31,790 nucleotides of DNA from an uncultured bacterium. GTDB taxonomy: Bacteria; Cyanobacteriota; Vampirovibrionia; Gastranaerophilales; Gastranaerophilaceae. A model generated the notes under the pieces. The model saw only the letters and a program-made list of their open reading frames with translations, did not search any database and was not told the DNA's origin. The stretch spans positions 1-31,790 of the forward strand of contig URXH01000009.1 in NCBI GenBank assembly GCA_900551675.1. The letters are read 5' to 3'. Of the stretch, positions 1 through 8,929 are shown one piece after another. Each line of letters starts with the position of its first letter. Position 1 is the stretch's first letter. The translations under genes and the position numbers were made by a program.

Positions 1-480
1 AAGTTTTTTTGAAGAGGATGCAGAAAATATAATATTATTGATTATATAATCAGGGTATTTATTTTCAAATTTTTTGTATGCCGGACCACTGCTAATATAA
101 ATATTTTCAAATTTTTTGTAAAAATCTACATGATTTACCAGCCAGTTTATATCCGCAATTTCATCATCATCTATAAAGGCAATATGACCGGCGCCAAGTT
201 TAAAAGCCTCTTTTATTGCTCTATTTCTTACGTTTGAAAGCCCTTTTTCTTCTTCCATGATATAATGAACAGCTAAAACATCCTGAAACTTCTCAACTAT
301 TCCTTCGGCACTCTTTGCTTTATCATTATCTATGACCAGAATTTCTGTTTTTATATTTTCAGGATAATTAATAGTACATAAATTTTTAAGAAGTCTTTCA
401 AGCTTTTCCGGCCTTTTATATGTACAGCAGGCAATAATTATATATTTTACAGGTAATTTTCCGGCTGTATTTTTATTCAT
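1..480 (-). CDS. Glycosyltransferase family 2, C-terminus cut by window edge
   Basis: An uninterrupted minus-strand frame starts at the ATG at 480 and runs off the left edge of the window, so only the first 160 residues are seen. The N-terminus begins MNKNTAGKLPVKYIIIACC, followed by TYKRPEKLERLL, typical of the first beta strand and nucleotide-binding loop of GT-A fold family 2 enzymes. A conserved-type ...GLSNVRNRAIKEA stretch (about residues 90-102) and a DDDE acidic motif (FIDDDEIADINWL) supply the expected metal/nucleotide-sugar binding site. AGGAGA lies a few bases upstream of the ATG, supporting the start. The enzyme would transfer a sugar from a nucleotide-sugar donor to a surface glycan; donor and acceptor cannot be told. 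The family call is firm, the substrate unknown. Confidence 0.85.
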   Translation of the reverse strand, partial: MNKNTAGKLPVKYIIIACCTYKRPEKLERLLKNLCTINYPENIKTEILVIDNDKAKSAEGIVEKFQDVLAVHYIMEEEKGLSNVRNRAIKEAFKLGAGHIAFIDDDEIADINWLVNHVDFYKKFENIYISSGPAYKKFENKYPDYIINNIIFSASSSKKL

Positions 481-496
481 ATTCTCCTCTCACAAC

Positions 497-625
497 TATA
501 TGCATACGTCTATTAAATCACACAAAAATATATGTATACAACAGATTATTAAGTTTTATATACACATATATCTAATTATATGAGAATATATGCATTAATG
601 TTCTTAAAAACTATTCGTATACATC
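497..625. promoter_or_regulatory. Palindrome-rich divergent control region
   Basis: The spacer between the glycosyltransferase (minus) and the XRE regulator (plus) is extremely AT-rich and holds several small palindromes: TATGCATA at 499-506, TGTATACA at 533-540, CATATA-TCTAAT-TATATG at 565-582 and GTATAC at 617-622. Such dyads are what a dimeric XRE repressor might bind, so autoregulation by the adjacent gene is possible. At this base composition short palindromes also arise by chance. Confidence 0.3.
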
Positions 626-650
626 ATATTTTAATATTGGAGATGCTGTT

Positions 651-1019
651 ATGATGAAGTTTGACGACAAAAAATTTATAGCAGAAAGAATAAAATATTA
701 CCGGAAAAAAATGAATTTAACACAAGCCGAACTTGCTGAAATGGTTGATTTAAGCGACCAGCATCTTTCAAGAATTGAAAGAGGTTGCTATGTGCCTTCT
801 TTAACAACATTTTTCCAATTAGTAAAAATTCTCAAAATTGATTTACGAGAATTTGGATTTGACACCGAAGCGGCACATAATCCTGCAAAAGACAAACTGA
901 TTGACATTATCAACAGAGCAAATGACAATGAACTTATATTTTTTAACGATGTTATAAGTTCTCTTGAAAATGCTTTAAAAAAGGTTCGAAAAAATATTCA
1001 CAATCATTTCTTTATGTAA
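651..1019 (+). CDS. XRE-family HTH transcriptional regulator
   Basis: A 122-residue DNA-binding protein. Residues about 10-65 form an XRE/Cro-C1 type helix-turn-helix: the region NLTQAELAEMVDLSDQHLSR is followed by IERGCYVPSLTTFFQLVKIL, the standard five-helix layout. The C-terminal 50 residues are helical and charged and may mediate dimerisation. GGAG at 639-642 precedes tandem ATG codons (651 and 654); either could be the start. It resembles the XRE gene at 15718 in size and layout. It is divergent from the glycosyltransferase gene and convergent with the HD-domain gene. Its targets are unknown; the palindromic upstream spacer suggests autoregulation (inference). Confidence 0.85.
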   Translation: MMKFDDKKFIAERIKYYRKKMNLTQAELAEMVDLSDQHLSRIERGCYVPSLTTFFQLVKILKIDLREFGFDTEAAHNPAKDKLIDIINRANDNELIFFNDVISSLENALKKVRKNIHNHFFM

Positions 1020-1039
1020 TAAAAAATTCTAATATTATT

Positions 1040-1846
1040 TTACAAGTAGCATTTTGGCTCCTGCCCCTGCACGGCAGCGTATAATTCTACATACTGTTTA
1101 GCAGGACTTGAATCTATTTTAGTTAAAAGCACTTCTTCAATCTGAAAATAGCCGACATCACCTGACATTTCTACATCGATTCTTATCGGTTTTTTCTCTC
1201 CATGATGAATACCGATTCTTTCAATTGCGTTTGCAGAATATTTATGAATATCTCCGACTTTCGGAGTTGTATTAATCGCCATCGGGATACGTGCTCTGCC
1301 CTTTGTCATGTCGCATCCGTCTGCAATCAAAATAATACCTGCTTCTACCGAATGAATTTTTCTTGATGACATGTGTCCTATGATAGCTTCAATCGCAAGC
1401 GATTTTATTATTGTTCTACGGTGCAGATTGTCTGGAAAAACATGCATCAAAGTCCTTTCAATAATAGGTTTAGCAAGAATAACCGACATATCCTCATGCC
1501 CCTGCCTTCCTATCATCATACCTAAATCGTGCATCAATCCTGCAAGTATTACTGCACACATACTATCTTCAAAAGTCCCTATTTCTTCCTTTTCAAGCGA
1601 AGTTTTTATTCCAGAATCCTGTAATAAATTAAGCATTTTTATTGCATTAGCTGCCACTTGTCTCATATGGACAGGACCATGGTCGTTATAACCCAGACGT
1701 TTTATTGAAACATTATTTGCGTAATCCTGCATTTCCTGCAATTCTTCATCTGCAAATAAGTAATTGACTAAATCCGTACATACAGGGCTTCTCTGTAGTC
1801 TTTTCAATATTTTTGATTCAAGCGATACTTCTTTTATTGATTTCAT
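1040..1846 (-). CDS. HD-domain metal-dependent phosphohydrolase
   Basis: A 268-residue soluble protein with the HD superfamily signature. H56 and H60 lie in NDHGPVHMRQV, the paired H106-D107 in LAGLMHDLGM, then H117 (GRQGHED), H158 (IIGHMSS), and D176/D179 in ILIADGCDMTKGR, the expected order of metal ligands. HD proteins hydrolyse phosphate esters of nucleotides or (p)ppGpp-like signals; the substrate here is not evident. The C-terminal about 70 residues look like a separate beta-rich domain. The start at 1846 is preceded by a weak AGGA and a TATAAT at 1871-1876. It is a monocistronic-looking gene convergent with the XRE regulator. Confidence 0.8.
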   Translation of the reverse strand: MKSIKEVSLESKILKRLQRSPVCTDLVNYLFADEELQEMQDYANNVSIKRLGYNDHGPVHMRQVAANAIKMLNLLQDSGIKTSLEKEEIGTFEDSMCAVILAGLMHDLGMMIGRQGHEDMSVILAKPIIERTLMHVFPDNLHRRTIIKSLAIEAIIGHMSSRKIHSVEAGIILIADGCDMTKGRARIPMAINTTPKVGDIHKYSANAIERIGIHHGEKKPIRIDVEMSGDVGYFQIEEVLLTKIDSSPAKQYVELYAAVQGQEPKCYL

Positions 1847-1870
1847 AATTTTTAATCCTATATATATTTT

Positions 1871-1876
1871 ATTATA
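1871..1876 (-). promoter_or_regulatory. -10 element for the HD-domain gene
   Basis: On the minus strand this reads TATAAT, placing a start of transcription near 1864 and leaving an 18-nt leader that contains AGGA before the ATG at 1846. No convincing -35 is seen. Confidence 0.45.
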
Positions 1877-1965
1877 CCCTGATTTTTTTATTTTTCCATC
1901 ATTGATTTTTTCAAAAAAGATTTAGATGAAAGACATTAACAACATATATAACGCAAAATTTTATT

Positions 1966-1990
1966 AAAGAAAAACCCCCTTTTGAGGGGG
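1966..1990 (-). terminator. Rho-independent terminator
   Basis: Minus-strand hairpin with arms CCCCCT/AGGGGG (1985-1990 and 1975-1980) and a 4-nt loop, followed on that strand by a T-rich run (1974 down to 1966). It lies 84 bp beyond the stop of the minus-strand gene at 2074 and should end that transcript. Confidence 0.8.
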
Positions 1991-2073
1991 CAAAATTTCA
2001 CACTTAACCTACTATTTTCTTTCTACTGTTTTTCTTTCTGCCAAATATGAGGAATCATTATATGCAAATTTTT

Positions 2074-3567
2074 TTATGCTGCTTTGTCCAAAGCTTTTTG
2101 TTTAAGGTATTGTACTGGATCATAACCTGCTTTTTCTATAGCATTTGAAAGTTCCAGATAATCTTTGCCGTAGTAATTTTTACCATTAATTCTACGGACA
2201 AATTTACCGTTCTCATATTTTACTTCTGTAGAAATTTCAGCCTTATCATCGCCTAAAATTTCTCTCATATCATTTCGGAATTGATTTTGTTGTTCTATAG
2301 CTTTTTGATTTTCTTTCTGTTCTTTTTCTGCTTTTTTAGCTTCTGCCTTAGCTTTTGCCTTATCCGCTTGTTCTGTTTTAGCATCTTCAATTGCTTTTGC
2401 TGCTTCTGCTTTTGTAACTTCCGCACATATTGTCTGGACTGCATTTTGAACTGCAGACTGATCTACAAATGTATCATCAAGTTCAGCATAGCATACAGAG
2501 AAATTACCTGCGAGTTTGTTCTTAATTCCTAATTCCTGAGCACGTTCATCAAGAGCTACAACTATGTTCCAGATAATATCCATATTATTTTCTGGATTTT
2601 CAATCTTTACACGCCCGTTTTCCGGCTTGTGAAGAGAAGGATTCCAGAACATTTCTTCATCAAACAGAGTTTCAATCATGTTTGCATCGCCTGAGCTTGG
2701 CTGATACTGCTGCTGCCACATATTAAGAACAGTTGTTACATTATCTTTATTAATTTTATTTGTTCCTTTTTTAATAGTATCATATTCTGTGCCTGTGCAG
2801 CCCATTGTTCCGTCATATATATACTGACAGATATCAACTGCCTGATTTTCAGTTTCTTTTTGCTTTTTAGCAGTTTCAGAATCAGGATCTACTGAACCGG
2901 CGCCGCCATCTTCAGTTACATTGCTGTAACCTGAAGTACCGTCTGTATCTTCTGTTCCTCCGTTTCCGTCTGCATCCTCAGCGTTTTTTACTTCTTCAAG
3001 AACTTCCTGAGCTGTTTTTGATGCGTTTTCTATTAATTCTTTGATTTCTCCCTGAATTGCTTCTGCTTCTTCCGGTTTAATCTGCCCTTTTTCAAGCATT
3101 TTTTGGACTTTTTCTTTCAAAGCTTTAACCTGATCCAGAATATCCTGTAATCTCTGTTTTTGAGATTCATCAAGTTTATCAGATTTTATTATTTGGCTTA
3201 TTTGAGATTCAAGACCTGCAAGATTATTTACCTGTGAGCTTAGTTTTGCCTGTGTAGCAATAGAATATCCCCAGTTATAAGCTGCAATATTTCCTTGCAT
3301 ATTCAACATTGGGTTAGTATTCATCGATTGAGTTAAATCCATACCTATTAACATAGGATTCCACTGGCTTATATGATTTGTATTACCAAATCCCTGAGCC
3401 AATGCATAAAGCAACGGAGAATAACCGTCTGCATAAATATTATGCTGGGGAGAGCCTACACCCATTCCGCCAAAATCAGTAACAAAATATCTGTCTCCAA
3501 GAGATTGGTAAGCGGCTAAATTTGGCCACTGATTATTAAATAAACTTGTAAATCCAAAATTCATCAT
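2074..3567 (-). CDS. Lineage-specific coiled-coil protein, unknown function
   Basis: A 497-residue protein that I do not recognise. The first about 100 residues are rich in Asn, Gly, Met and aromatics with no signal peptide. Residues about 105-195 are strongly heptad-like and charged (for example SQKQRLQDILDQVKALKEKV). An acidic Gly/Asp/Thr linker follows (DADGNGGTEDTDG). A globular-looking part with two Cys and many Trp/Tyr comes next, then a second Ala/Lys/Glu coiled coil near 390-430. The C-terminus (about 445-497) has a short domain with RRINGKNYYGKDYLELSNAI. Tandem ATG codons at 3567 and 3564 follow AGGAA closely. A dedicated terminator lies downstream, so it is probably monocistronic. 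A structural or secreted role is plausible but unproven. Confidence 0.6.
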   Translation of the reverse strand: MMNFGFTSLFNNQWPNLAAYQSLGDRYFVTDFGGMGVGSPQHNIYADGYSPLLYALAQGFGNTNHISQWNPMLIGMDLTQSMNTNPMLNMQGNIAAYNWGYSIATQAKLSSQVNNLAGLESQISQIIKSDKLDESQKQRLQDILDQVKALKEKVQKMLEKGQIKPEEAEAIQGEIKELIENASKTAQEVLEEVKNAEDADGNGGTEDTDGTSGYSNVTEDGGAGSVDPDSETAKKQKETENQAVDICQYIYDGTMGCTGTEYDTIKKGTNKINKDNVTTVLNMWQQQYQPSSGDANMIETLFDEEMFWNPSLHKPENGRVKIENPENNMDIIWNIVVALDERAQELGIKNKLAGNFSVCYAELDDTFVDQSAVQNAVQTICAEVTKAEAAKAIEDAKTEQADKAKAKAEAKKAEKEQKENQKAIEQQNQFRNDMREILGDDKAEISTEVKYENGKFVRRINGKNYYGKDYLELSNAIEKAGYDPVQYLKQKALDKAA

Positions 3568-3687
3568 TTCCTAAATCCCCTGAGTTTTTAATCCCCGTAT
3601 TTATATAAAAAAATTTTGTTTATACAAATTGCCCTTGTTTAACAAAATTATTAAAAATATTAAATAAAAAGCCTGTAAATAAAGGGG

Positions 3688-4347
3688 TTAAGACAACTTT
3701 ACATTACTTAACAAATTAATTATATCATCTTTTGAGATTTCAGGATTAATTTCTTTTATTGAAACAATACAAGAAGTATCAACATTTTCCTGAAAAATTT
3801 TTTCAAGCAACTTCAAATCATAATCATATAATATTGAACCATGCTGGAGAATATAACCTTCTTTTCTGAATTGCGCCGAGCCTATGAGTTTTCTGTTATG
3901 AAAACATAAATCAGCGCCTGTTGAAACCATCATGCAGTAATCAGGATGTTTCATCGGCTTTTTTACTCGCCCAAAATCCAGTTCTATGTTTATTTTTTTA
4001 AACGCATTTATCAAAATCCGCGAAATTTCCATATAAGAATTGACAACATTAAAACCGTTTTTCAAATAAGACTCCGGGCATATAAAGCTGTAAGTAATTT
4101 CATCATCATGCAAAAGAGCCCTTCCGCCCGTCAAACGGCGGACAATATCAATATTATTTTTTTTCAAAAAATTTTCATCGATAAAATCGCATTTCTGGTT
4201 GCGTCCTAAAGACACACATGCGGGCTTCCAGCCGTAAAGCCTGAAAATCGGCTCTTTCAAATTATTCTTAACGGCATTTTCAAGCAGATTATTATCTATC
4301 TGCATATTTTCAGCCCCTGTTTTTACATCATACGGAATAAATCTCAT
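3688..4347 (-). CDS. lipM: Lipoate/octanoate transferase, LipM-like (BPL/LplA/LipB fold)
   Basis: A 219-residue enzyme of the biotin/lipoate ligase fold. The signature RRLTGGRALLHDDEITYSF (about 70-88) and KLIGSAQFRKEGYILQHGS (about 153-171) are typical of LipM/LplA proteins. Cys138 sits 18 residues before the GSAQ motif, the spacing of the catalytic Cys in LipM octanoyl-[ACP]:GcvH transferases; ATP-dependent ligases lack it, so octanoyl transfer is favoured over lipoate ligation (inference). The product would be sulfurated by lipoyl synthase, encoded at 21450-22292. The ATG overlaps the stop of the upstream exported-protein gene by 4 nt (ATGA), indicating translational coupling as the last gene of a three-gene operon. 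The alternative is a scavenging LplA. Confidence 0.75.
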   Translation of the reverse strand: MRFIPYDVKTGAENMQIDNNLLENAVKNNLKEPIFRLYGWKPACVSLGRNQKCDFIDENFLKKNNIDIVRRLTGGRALLHDDEITYSFICPESYLKNGFNVVNSYMEISRILINAFKKINIELDFGRVKKPMKHPDYCMMVSTGADLCFHNRKLIGSAQFRKEGYILQHGSILYDYDLKLLEKIFQENVDTSCIVSIKEINPEISKDDIINLLSNVKLS

Positions 4348-5234
4348 TCGTTTTTAGCTTCTCTTTTGGTTAAATCTTTTTCAAACTGAGAAAAAACATC
4401 GCTCCCCACAAACTGTTCAAGAGCTGCACGTTTTGCGTAATAATCAGACTTTGCTTTCATCAGATTGTCAAGAGCAGTTCTGTAATAAGCATCAGTTATC
4501 AAAATTACTTCTTTTGACAATTCCTGCGATAAATCATAATTCTTCTTTCTTGCCCCGGCAATATCTTCTATCATTTTTAACTTTTTACGCGCGGTCATAT
4601 AATTGTAATACAAATCAACAGTCCTCTGCTGTAAATCTTCAATTTTTCTGACAAGAATAATCATATCTGCATCAGTAACTTTTGTATATTTATAGTTAAG
4701 CGCCTTTGTATCCTGCGACATAATACCGAGAACATTACCGCCAATGATTGAACCTGTTGCAAGAATAGGATTGCCCATGCTTGCTCCGACAAGCGTTGAC
4801 ATACTGGCAATAGTTGTTAACACTTTTTTTACGGATTTTTCATCAGGCTTGTCTTCATCAGGGTTTGCAAGCTTATAAAGAGCAAAGTTAATTGTATCGC
4901 TCTGGGTAGCGGCACCCTGCCATAAAACCGTAAGATCTCCGACCATATCCTCCTGATCAAGCTCCAAATCTGCTGCAACCTCACGCGAAATCTGCTTGAT
5001 ACTCAAATCTGCAAAAGTTAAATCAGTTGAATCAAATTGTTCTGCATCTTTTTTTACGTATGTCTGATGAACTTTGTCTTCTTTTGCCTTTGCTTCCATA
5101 TATTCTTTTTCCGGCGTATCTGAAAGCCCTGTACGGTAAGCAGGAGGTTTTGGATTTTTAAGATCTTTATACTCGATTGAAAAACACGGCAGACATAAAT
5201 TCATTATTAAAACAAGTATCAGAAATTTCTTCAT
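4344..5234 (-). CDS. Exported helical protein, paralogue of the upstream gene
   Basis: A 296-residue protein with an N-terminal signal peptide (about residues 1-19, MKKFLILVLIMNLCLPCFS). It is homologous to the upstream gene product: LWQGAATQSDTINFALYKLA here corresponds to LWKGTVENNQVIGFALKKLA there. The block LQQRTVDLYYNYMTARKKL matches LQDKIITAYYNYKSSLSQL. A Gly/Ala-rich hydrophobic segment (about 140-175) could be a glycine zipper or a membrane hairpin. The C-terminal 100 residues are long helices ending in a leucine-rich segment, resembling the second half of TolC-type outer-membrane efflux proteins, but the protein is much shorter than TolC. It overlaps both neighbours by 4 nt. The cell-envelope location is firm; the function is unknown. 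Confidence 0.7.
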   Translation of the reverse strand: MKKFLILVLIMNLCLPCFSIEYKDLKNPKPPAYRTGLSDTPEKEYMEAKAKEDKVHQTYVKKDAEQFDSTDLTFADLSIKQISREVAADLELDQEDMVGDLTVLWQGAATQSDTINFALYKLANPDEDKPDEKSVKKVLTTIASMSTLVGASMGNPILATGSIIGGNVLGIMSQDTKALNYKYTKVTDADMIILVRKIEDLQQRTVDLYYNYMTARKKLKMIEDIAGARKKNYDLSQELSKEVILITDAYYRTALDNLMKAKSDYYAKRAALEQFVGSDVFSQFEKDLTKREAKNE

Positions 5235-6049
5235 TTCTGCACCGCCTTTTCTCCGACAAGTGTTGAATTATAGTTAAACTGGTACAAATTCAATTTGTCT
5301 ACAACTTTTTTCCCTGCAAGTCTCTGGAGTTCAAGGTGATATTTTTTTGCACACTCCATATAGTAAAATTCTTCGACCCTCATATTGTCATAAAGCGAAG
5401 AGGAAATCGAAATTTCAAGTAAATCTTCTTCATCCAGAGCCTTAGCGTAATTTTTATTATACAAAAGAAGTCTCTGGCGGGTTTCTTTTAACTGGGAAAG
5501 CGAACTTTTGTAATTATAATATGCTGTAATAATCTTATCCTGCAAGGTTTCGACCAAACCGGCCAGTTCAATTAATTCCGTATCGGTTAAAGGGATTTCT
5601 GTCGGCATATTTTTTCTGTTAATTAAATTCTGTGCAAGTCTTCCGGCAGCAAACGCAGATGACTGCATCATATAATCAGCCCCCAGAAGCGAAGGAGCAA
5701 GCGATGCTCCCGCAACAACGGCAGAAAGAGTTTTTGCCATAAGAGATGAATGAATTCTTCTCTGGCTCTCGGGTGTAGCAAGCTTTTTCAGTGCAAAACC
5801 GATTACCTGATTGTTTTCAACAGTACCTTTCCAGAGATTTTCAATATCTTCGACATCTTTATCTTTCTGGAGTCTTATAAGTTCCTGCAAAACCTGTTCA
5901 TCGTTAACCAGAAGCGACTGTTTTGTATTAATACTATTTTTTGGAAGCTCAATTTTTTGCGCTTCCACCTCTCCGAGCGAAACCTCATCTGCCCATGCCG
6001 GAATTCCAGCAAAACTTAAGATTAACAGCCATACCAGATACTTTTTCAT
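5231..6049 (-). CDS. Exported helical protein, first gene of lipM operon
   Basis: A 272-residue exported protein. I place the start at the ATG at 6049, giving a clean signal peptide (MKKYLVWLLILSFAGIPAWA, cleavage after AWA); a TTG at 6085 would add 12 residues ahead of the signal and overlaps the promoter. It is the tandem paralogue of the next gene, sharing the LW(K/Q)G...FAL.KLA block and the YYNY-centred helix. The C-terminal region (...LELQRLAGKKVVDKL) recalls the last helices of TolC-family proteins. The promoter has TATAAA exactly 6 nt before the ATG and no Shine-Dalgarno, so translation is probably leaderless. The function is unknown. Confidence 0.7.
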   Translation of the reverse strand: MKKYLVWLLILSFAGIPAWADEVSLGEVEAQKIELPKNSINTKQSLLVNDEQVLQELIRLQKDKDVEDIENLWKGTVENNQVIGFALKKLATPESQRRIHSSLMAKTLSAVVAGASLAPSLLGADYMMQSSAFAAGRLAQNLINRKNMPTEIPLTDTELIELAGLVETLQDKIITAYYNYKSSLSQLKETRQRLLLYNKNYAKALDEEDLLEISISSSLYDNMRVEEFYYMECAKKYHLELQRLAGKKVVDKLNLYQFNYNSTLVGEKAVQK

Positions 6050-6055
6050 AACAAT

Positions 6056-6085
6056 TTTATACCACAAGAAAAATAATAAATCCAA
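6056..6085 (-). promoter_or_regulatory. Promoter of exported-protein/lipM operon (leaderless)
   Basis: On the minus strand TTGGAT (6085-6080), an 18-nt spacer and TATAAA (6061-6056) are followed by 6 nt and the ATG at 6049. The predicted transcription start coincides with the A of the start codon. Confidence 0.6.
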
Positions 6086-6167
6086 TGATTGATAAACTAT
6101 ACATCAAACGGTTGTTCTTCAACAAGGCAAAAAAAATTATCATAAATAAAGTAAAGAGGAAAGAAAA

Positions 6168-6899
6168 TTGAATTCCATTGTAAAAACAGCCGCACAAAGC
6201 CTTCAAAACAGTTTCTGCGAAAAAGCAGATGCTCTTCGCCGTGAAAACATGTATAAAGAAGCTGTTTCAAACTATCTTAACGCCATACTTATAGATAGAA
6301 ACAATGCTGAAAGCTATTACGGCCTCGGAATATGCTATAAAAATTTAAAACAATATGCAAAAGCCGTTAAATACCTTACTACAGCATCAGAGCTTAACCC
6401 CGAAAATTACGAAATATATTTTGAACTCGGAGTATGCCACCTCTTAGAAGGCATTCCCTGCGGTGCCATAAAAAACTTTATACGTGCAATTCAGATTAAT
6501 CCTGACAACCCTGAAGCGATTTTACAGCTCGGGATTGCTCATGAATTATGCGAAGAATATGAGCTTGCTTTGATGATTTATCAGAAATTAATAGAAAATT
6601 CGCCAAAATTTATAAAAGCATACGACCATAAATCAACACTCTTGATGAAACTGGGCAAATACAAAGAAGCATCAGGAGTCTTACACAGTATTTTAAAAGA
6701 AAATCCTGATTATCATAAGGCTTATGCAGGCATAGGCGTATGTTTTGATAAAATAGGCAAAAAAGCTGACGCTCAGAGATATTATAGAAAATTTTTATCA
6801 GAAGAACCGTTTTCAAATAACGCAGAGTTTATAAAAAACAGGTTAGACAAAATTTCTGAACGTAAAAATCTAAATACACATCTGAAACTTTGTAAATAA
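6168..6899 (+). CDS. TPR-repeat protein
   Basis: A 243-residue protein made almost entirely of about six tetratricopeptide repeats (residues about 17-225), with the usual W/Y-G-A-Y-P positions, e.g. AESYYGLGICYKNLKQYAKA and AEILQ-like variants in the following units. TPR arrays form superhelices that hold partner proteins. No signal peptide or other domain is seen. The start is a TTG at 6168, chosen because AGAGGA (6155-6160) sits 7 nt upstream and the repeat-free N-terminal helix begins there. It is transcribed divergently from the exported-protein operon. The partner is unknown. Confidence 0.8.
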   Translation: MNSIVKTAAQSLQNSFCEKADALRRENMYKEAVSNYLNAILIDRNNAESYYGLGICYKNLKQYAKAVKYLTTASELNPENYEIYFELGVCHLLEGIPCGAIKNFIRAIQINPDNPEAILQLGIAHELCEEYELALMIYQKLIENSPKFIKAYDHKSTLLMKLGKYKEASGVLHSILKENPDYHKAYAGIGVCFDKIGKKADAQRYYRKFLSEEPFSNNAEFIKNRLDKISERKNLNTHLKLCK

Positions 6900-6986
6900 G
6901 TTTATATTCCTAATGATTATCTTCTGATGAATTGGGGGGCTCTGAACTTGAATGGTTAGGTGAGGGGAATCGTGTCCACGCCGCGG

Positions 6987-7006
6987 CACATTGGGTTTTG
7001 CATAAA
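6987..7006. repeat. Dispersed 20-nt repeat, copy 1
   Basis: The 20-mer here differs at one base from 29463-29482 (consensus CACAYTGGGTTTTGCATAAA). Both copies lie next to GC-rich palindromic debris (here GGTTAGGTGAGGGG at 6947-6966 and CCGCGG). The origin is unknown. Confidence 0.6.
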
Positions 7007-7021
7007 CTTATTCTGTCATTC

Positions 7022-8793
7022 CTATGCATTATAGCGTTTGAAGGATTTCTCTACATTTTTGGATATTGTATTTTTTACCGTATCATATTCCGTTGTTAGA
7101 GAAGATATTTCCGTATCAAGATTTTTCATTTTCATATCTAAAGTTTCTTCTTTTGAATTTAGTTTTGCTTTTTCTGTGCTATATTTGGCTTCTGCCTGTG
7201 CGATTAGCGTATCATCGGAGATCTCTTTTATATAAGGATCTGTAGCATAGTTGCCCTGATAATAATAACCGTCATCTTGTACTTTTGAGATATAAAGCAT
7301 CCCGCTTTGAAGCATTTCTTGAAGGTATATATTGTCATTTACATTATCATTTTCTGTCCAGCCGCTGGCACAAATCTGGTTAAATAATGAATCGTAAAAC
7401 GTTGCCTGTGCACAATCATCACTAGAAACAGTTGTCCCTGTATATATTGTATAAAGATAAGAGGAATCATCTGTTATTAGACTTGATGCTTCAATATGAT
7501 CTACTTTTACATTATATTTATCCATTCCATACTCGTCAGTAGCAGAAACACCATTCATAAAATCCGCAAAGTATGTTAAAAATGCTTTTGCAATGTTATT
7601 TAAATTTATAGCGCCTGTTGAATGATCGTTACCATCATCATCTGACCCTTTATTTCCTGCTTTATATACAAACCCGATATAATCTTTTGCCGACTGAGCG
7701 ACTTTGGAAGAATAATTTTCTGGATCTCCCTCAACTTTGGTACCTATTTCTCCCAAATAGCCGTTGACATTCTTCCATTGCGTACGTTCATCTGTATCTT
7801 TTCCATCATTTTTATTTATCCAATATTCTGTATATGTTTTTGTACCACTATCACTGGTTTTAGTATCATCCATTAAAAGATCTTTTACAGAATTATATGC
7901 ATAATCCAACGCTTGTTCAGTATAAGAATCACCGGTATCTAATAAAGATGCAAAACCTTCATATATCCAGTCGATAAAACCTCCAGACTGAGTTAACCAT
8001 TGTTGCATTAAGGCTACACCATATACAGGACTCTGTTCTCCTCTTATACCATCATAGTCAAGATAATATTCAGTGCTATTGCTATCTAACAAATCTCCTA
8101 AAGTAAAATTAGCATTAAAGTTATTTTTATGATTTCGCGAACTAGTGTATGAACTGCCATCAAACTTAGCCAAATCAACATAACTACAACCTCCATCACC
8201 TTTAGCATTAGTTCTTCCAAATGTGGGTAATTCAGCGCTATTAATAGAATAAGTTACACCATCCAAAGCATCAATTAAATCTTCAAGATTAACATCTTCT
8301 GTCTGAACAGCGACAGTAGCCTCTCCGCCAAAACCGGCTCCCTGATTATATGGCAGACTTTGAATTGTATCTCTCATAGTGCTGCTTATCATGCCGCAGT
8401 TATACAAACCTTCTACAAATGCCTGACGCATTGTCTCGGACGGAAGTGTGCCAAGCCCTTCCTGCGGTATACCTGCAAAACGGGCTGCCTGAGCATATTT
8501 ACTGTTCAATGTTACCCTGCCGGATGAATCAGTTAATGTTATCGGCATATAATCATTTAAGATAGACGGAGTCATTAATATATTGTATGATAGAGGTGTA
8601 CTTGTATCACCTATGCCGTAATAATCGTAAATAAGTTTAGTCTGGTCTAAGAATTCTGGTACTCATTGGATAAACCAGCAAGTTCCCGCGACAATGCTAT
8701 CTTCTGGTGTGATAAACGCATTGACTGATATTCACAGTCTGATTTTCTAGCTGTGATCGTCAATAATCGTGCCTGTCCTGCGGATAATCCCAT
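7022..8793 (-). pseudogene. Frameshifted lineage-specific protein with terminal coiled coils
   Basis: The natural start is the ATG at 8793 (GGAG about 9 nt upstream), encoding MGLSAGQARLLTITARKSD and on to residue 48, where TAG at 8649-8647 stops it. The -1 frame opens at 8662 and continues to 7022 through FLDQTKLIYDYYGIGDTS and the internal Met at 8575. Together they make one protein of about 590 residues. A single missing base around 8650-8662 explains the break. The N-terminal 70 and C-terminal 60 residues are heptad-like helices flanking a long Asp/Ser/Tyr-rich variable region, an architecture like flagellin or hook proteins; this is only an analogy. The gene has a good promoter and a shared upstream motif. 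It could be a pseudogene, a sequencing error or, less likely, recoding. Confidence 0.75.
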
Positions 8794-8879
8794 TGCTTCT
8801 TACTCCATTAATTTTTGTACATGAGTAATATCGGATTATCCTGAAAAAACTTGACAGTGCCCCTTCCTATCCTATGAAG

Positions 8880-8929
8880 ATTATATCAGGGTTTCAGACT
8901 ATTGTAAATATTTTGTTACATTTCTTTAC
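8880..8929 (-). promoter_or_regulatory. Promoter plus upstream motif, homologous to 29316-29365
   Basis: On the minus strand TTTACA (8908-8903), a 17-nt spacer and TATAAT (8885-8880) drive the frameshifted gene, with a start near 8873 and an 80-nt leader. The plus-strand 14-mer TTACATTTCTTTAC (8916-8929) lies 7 nt upstream of the -35. The region down to the CCTATCCTAT at 8866-8875 is clearly similar to the promoter at 29291-29365. Confidence 0.7.

Noticed and set aside
6050..6085. TTG start at 6085 for the first exported protein
   Set aside because: It precedes the signal peptide, and the TTG is itself part of the -35 element.
8575..8577. Internal ATG at 8575 as true start of the large minus-strand gene
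   Set aside because: No ribosome site; clear coding continuity upstream in the same frame and, after one frame shift, to a well-placed start at 8793.
8645..8665. Programmed ribosomal frameshift
   Set aside because: No slippery heptamer or downstream pseudoknot could be recognised; a one-base deletion is simpler.
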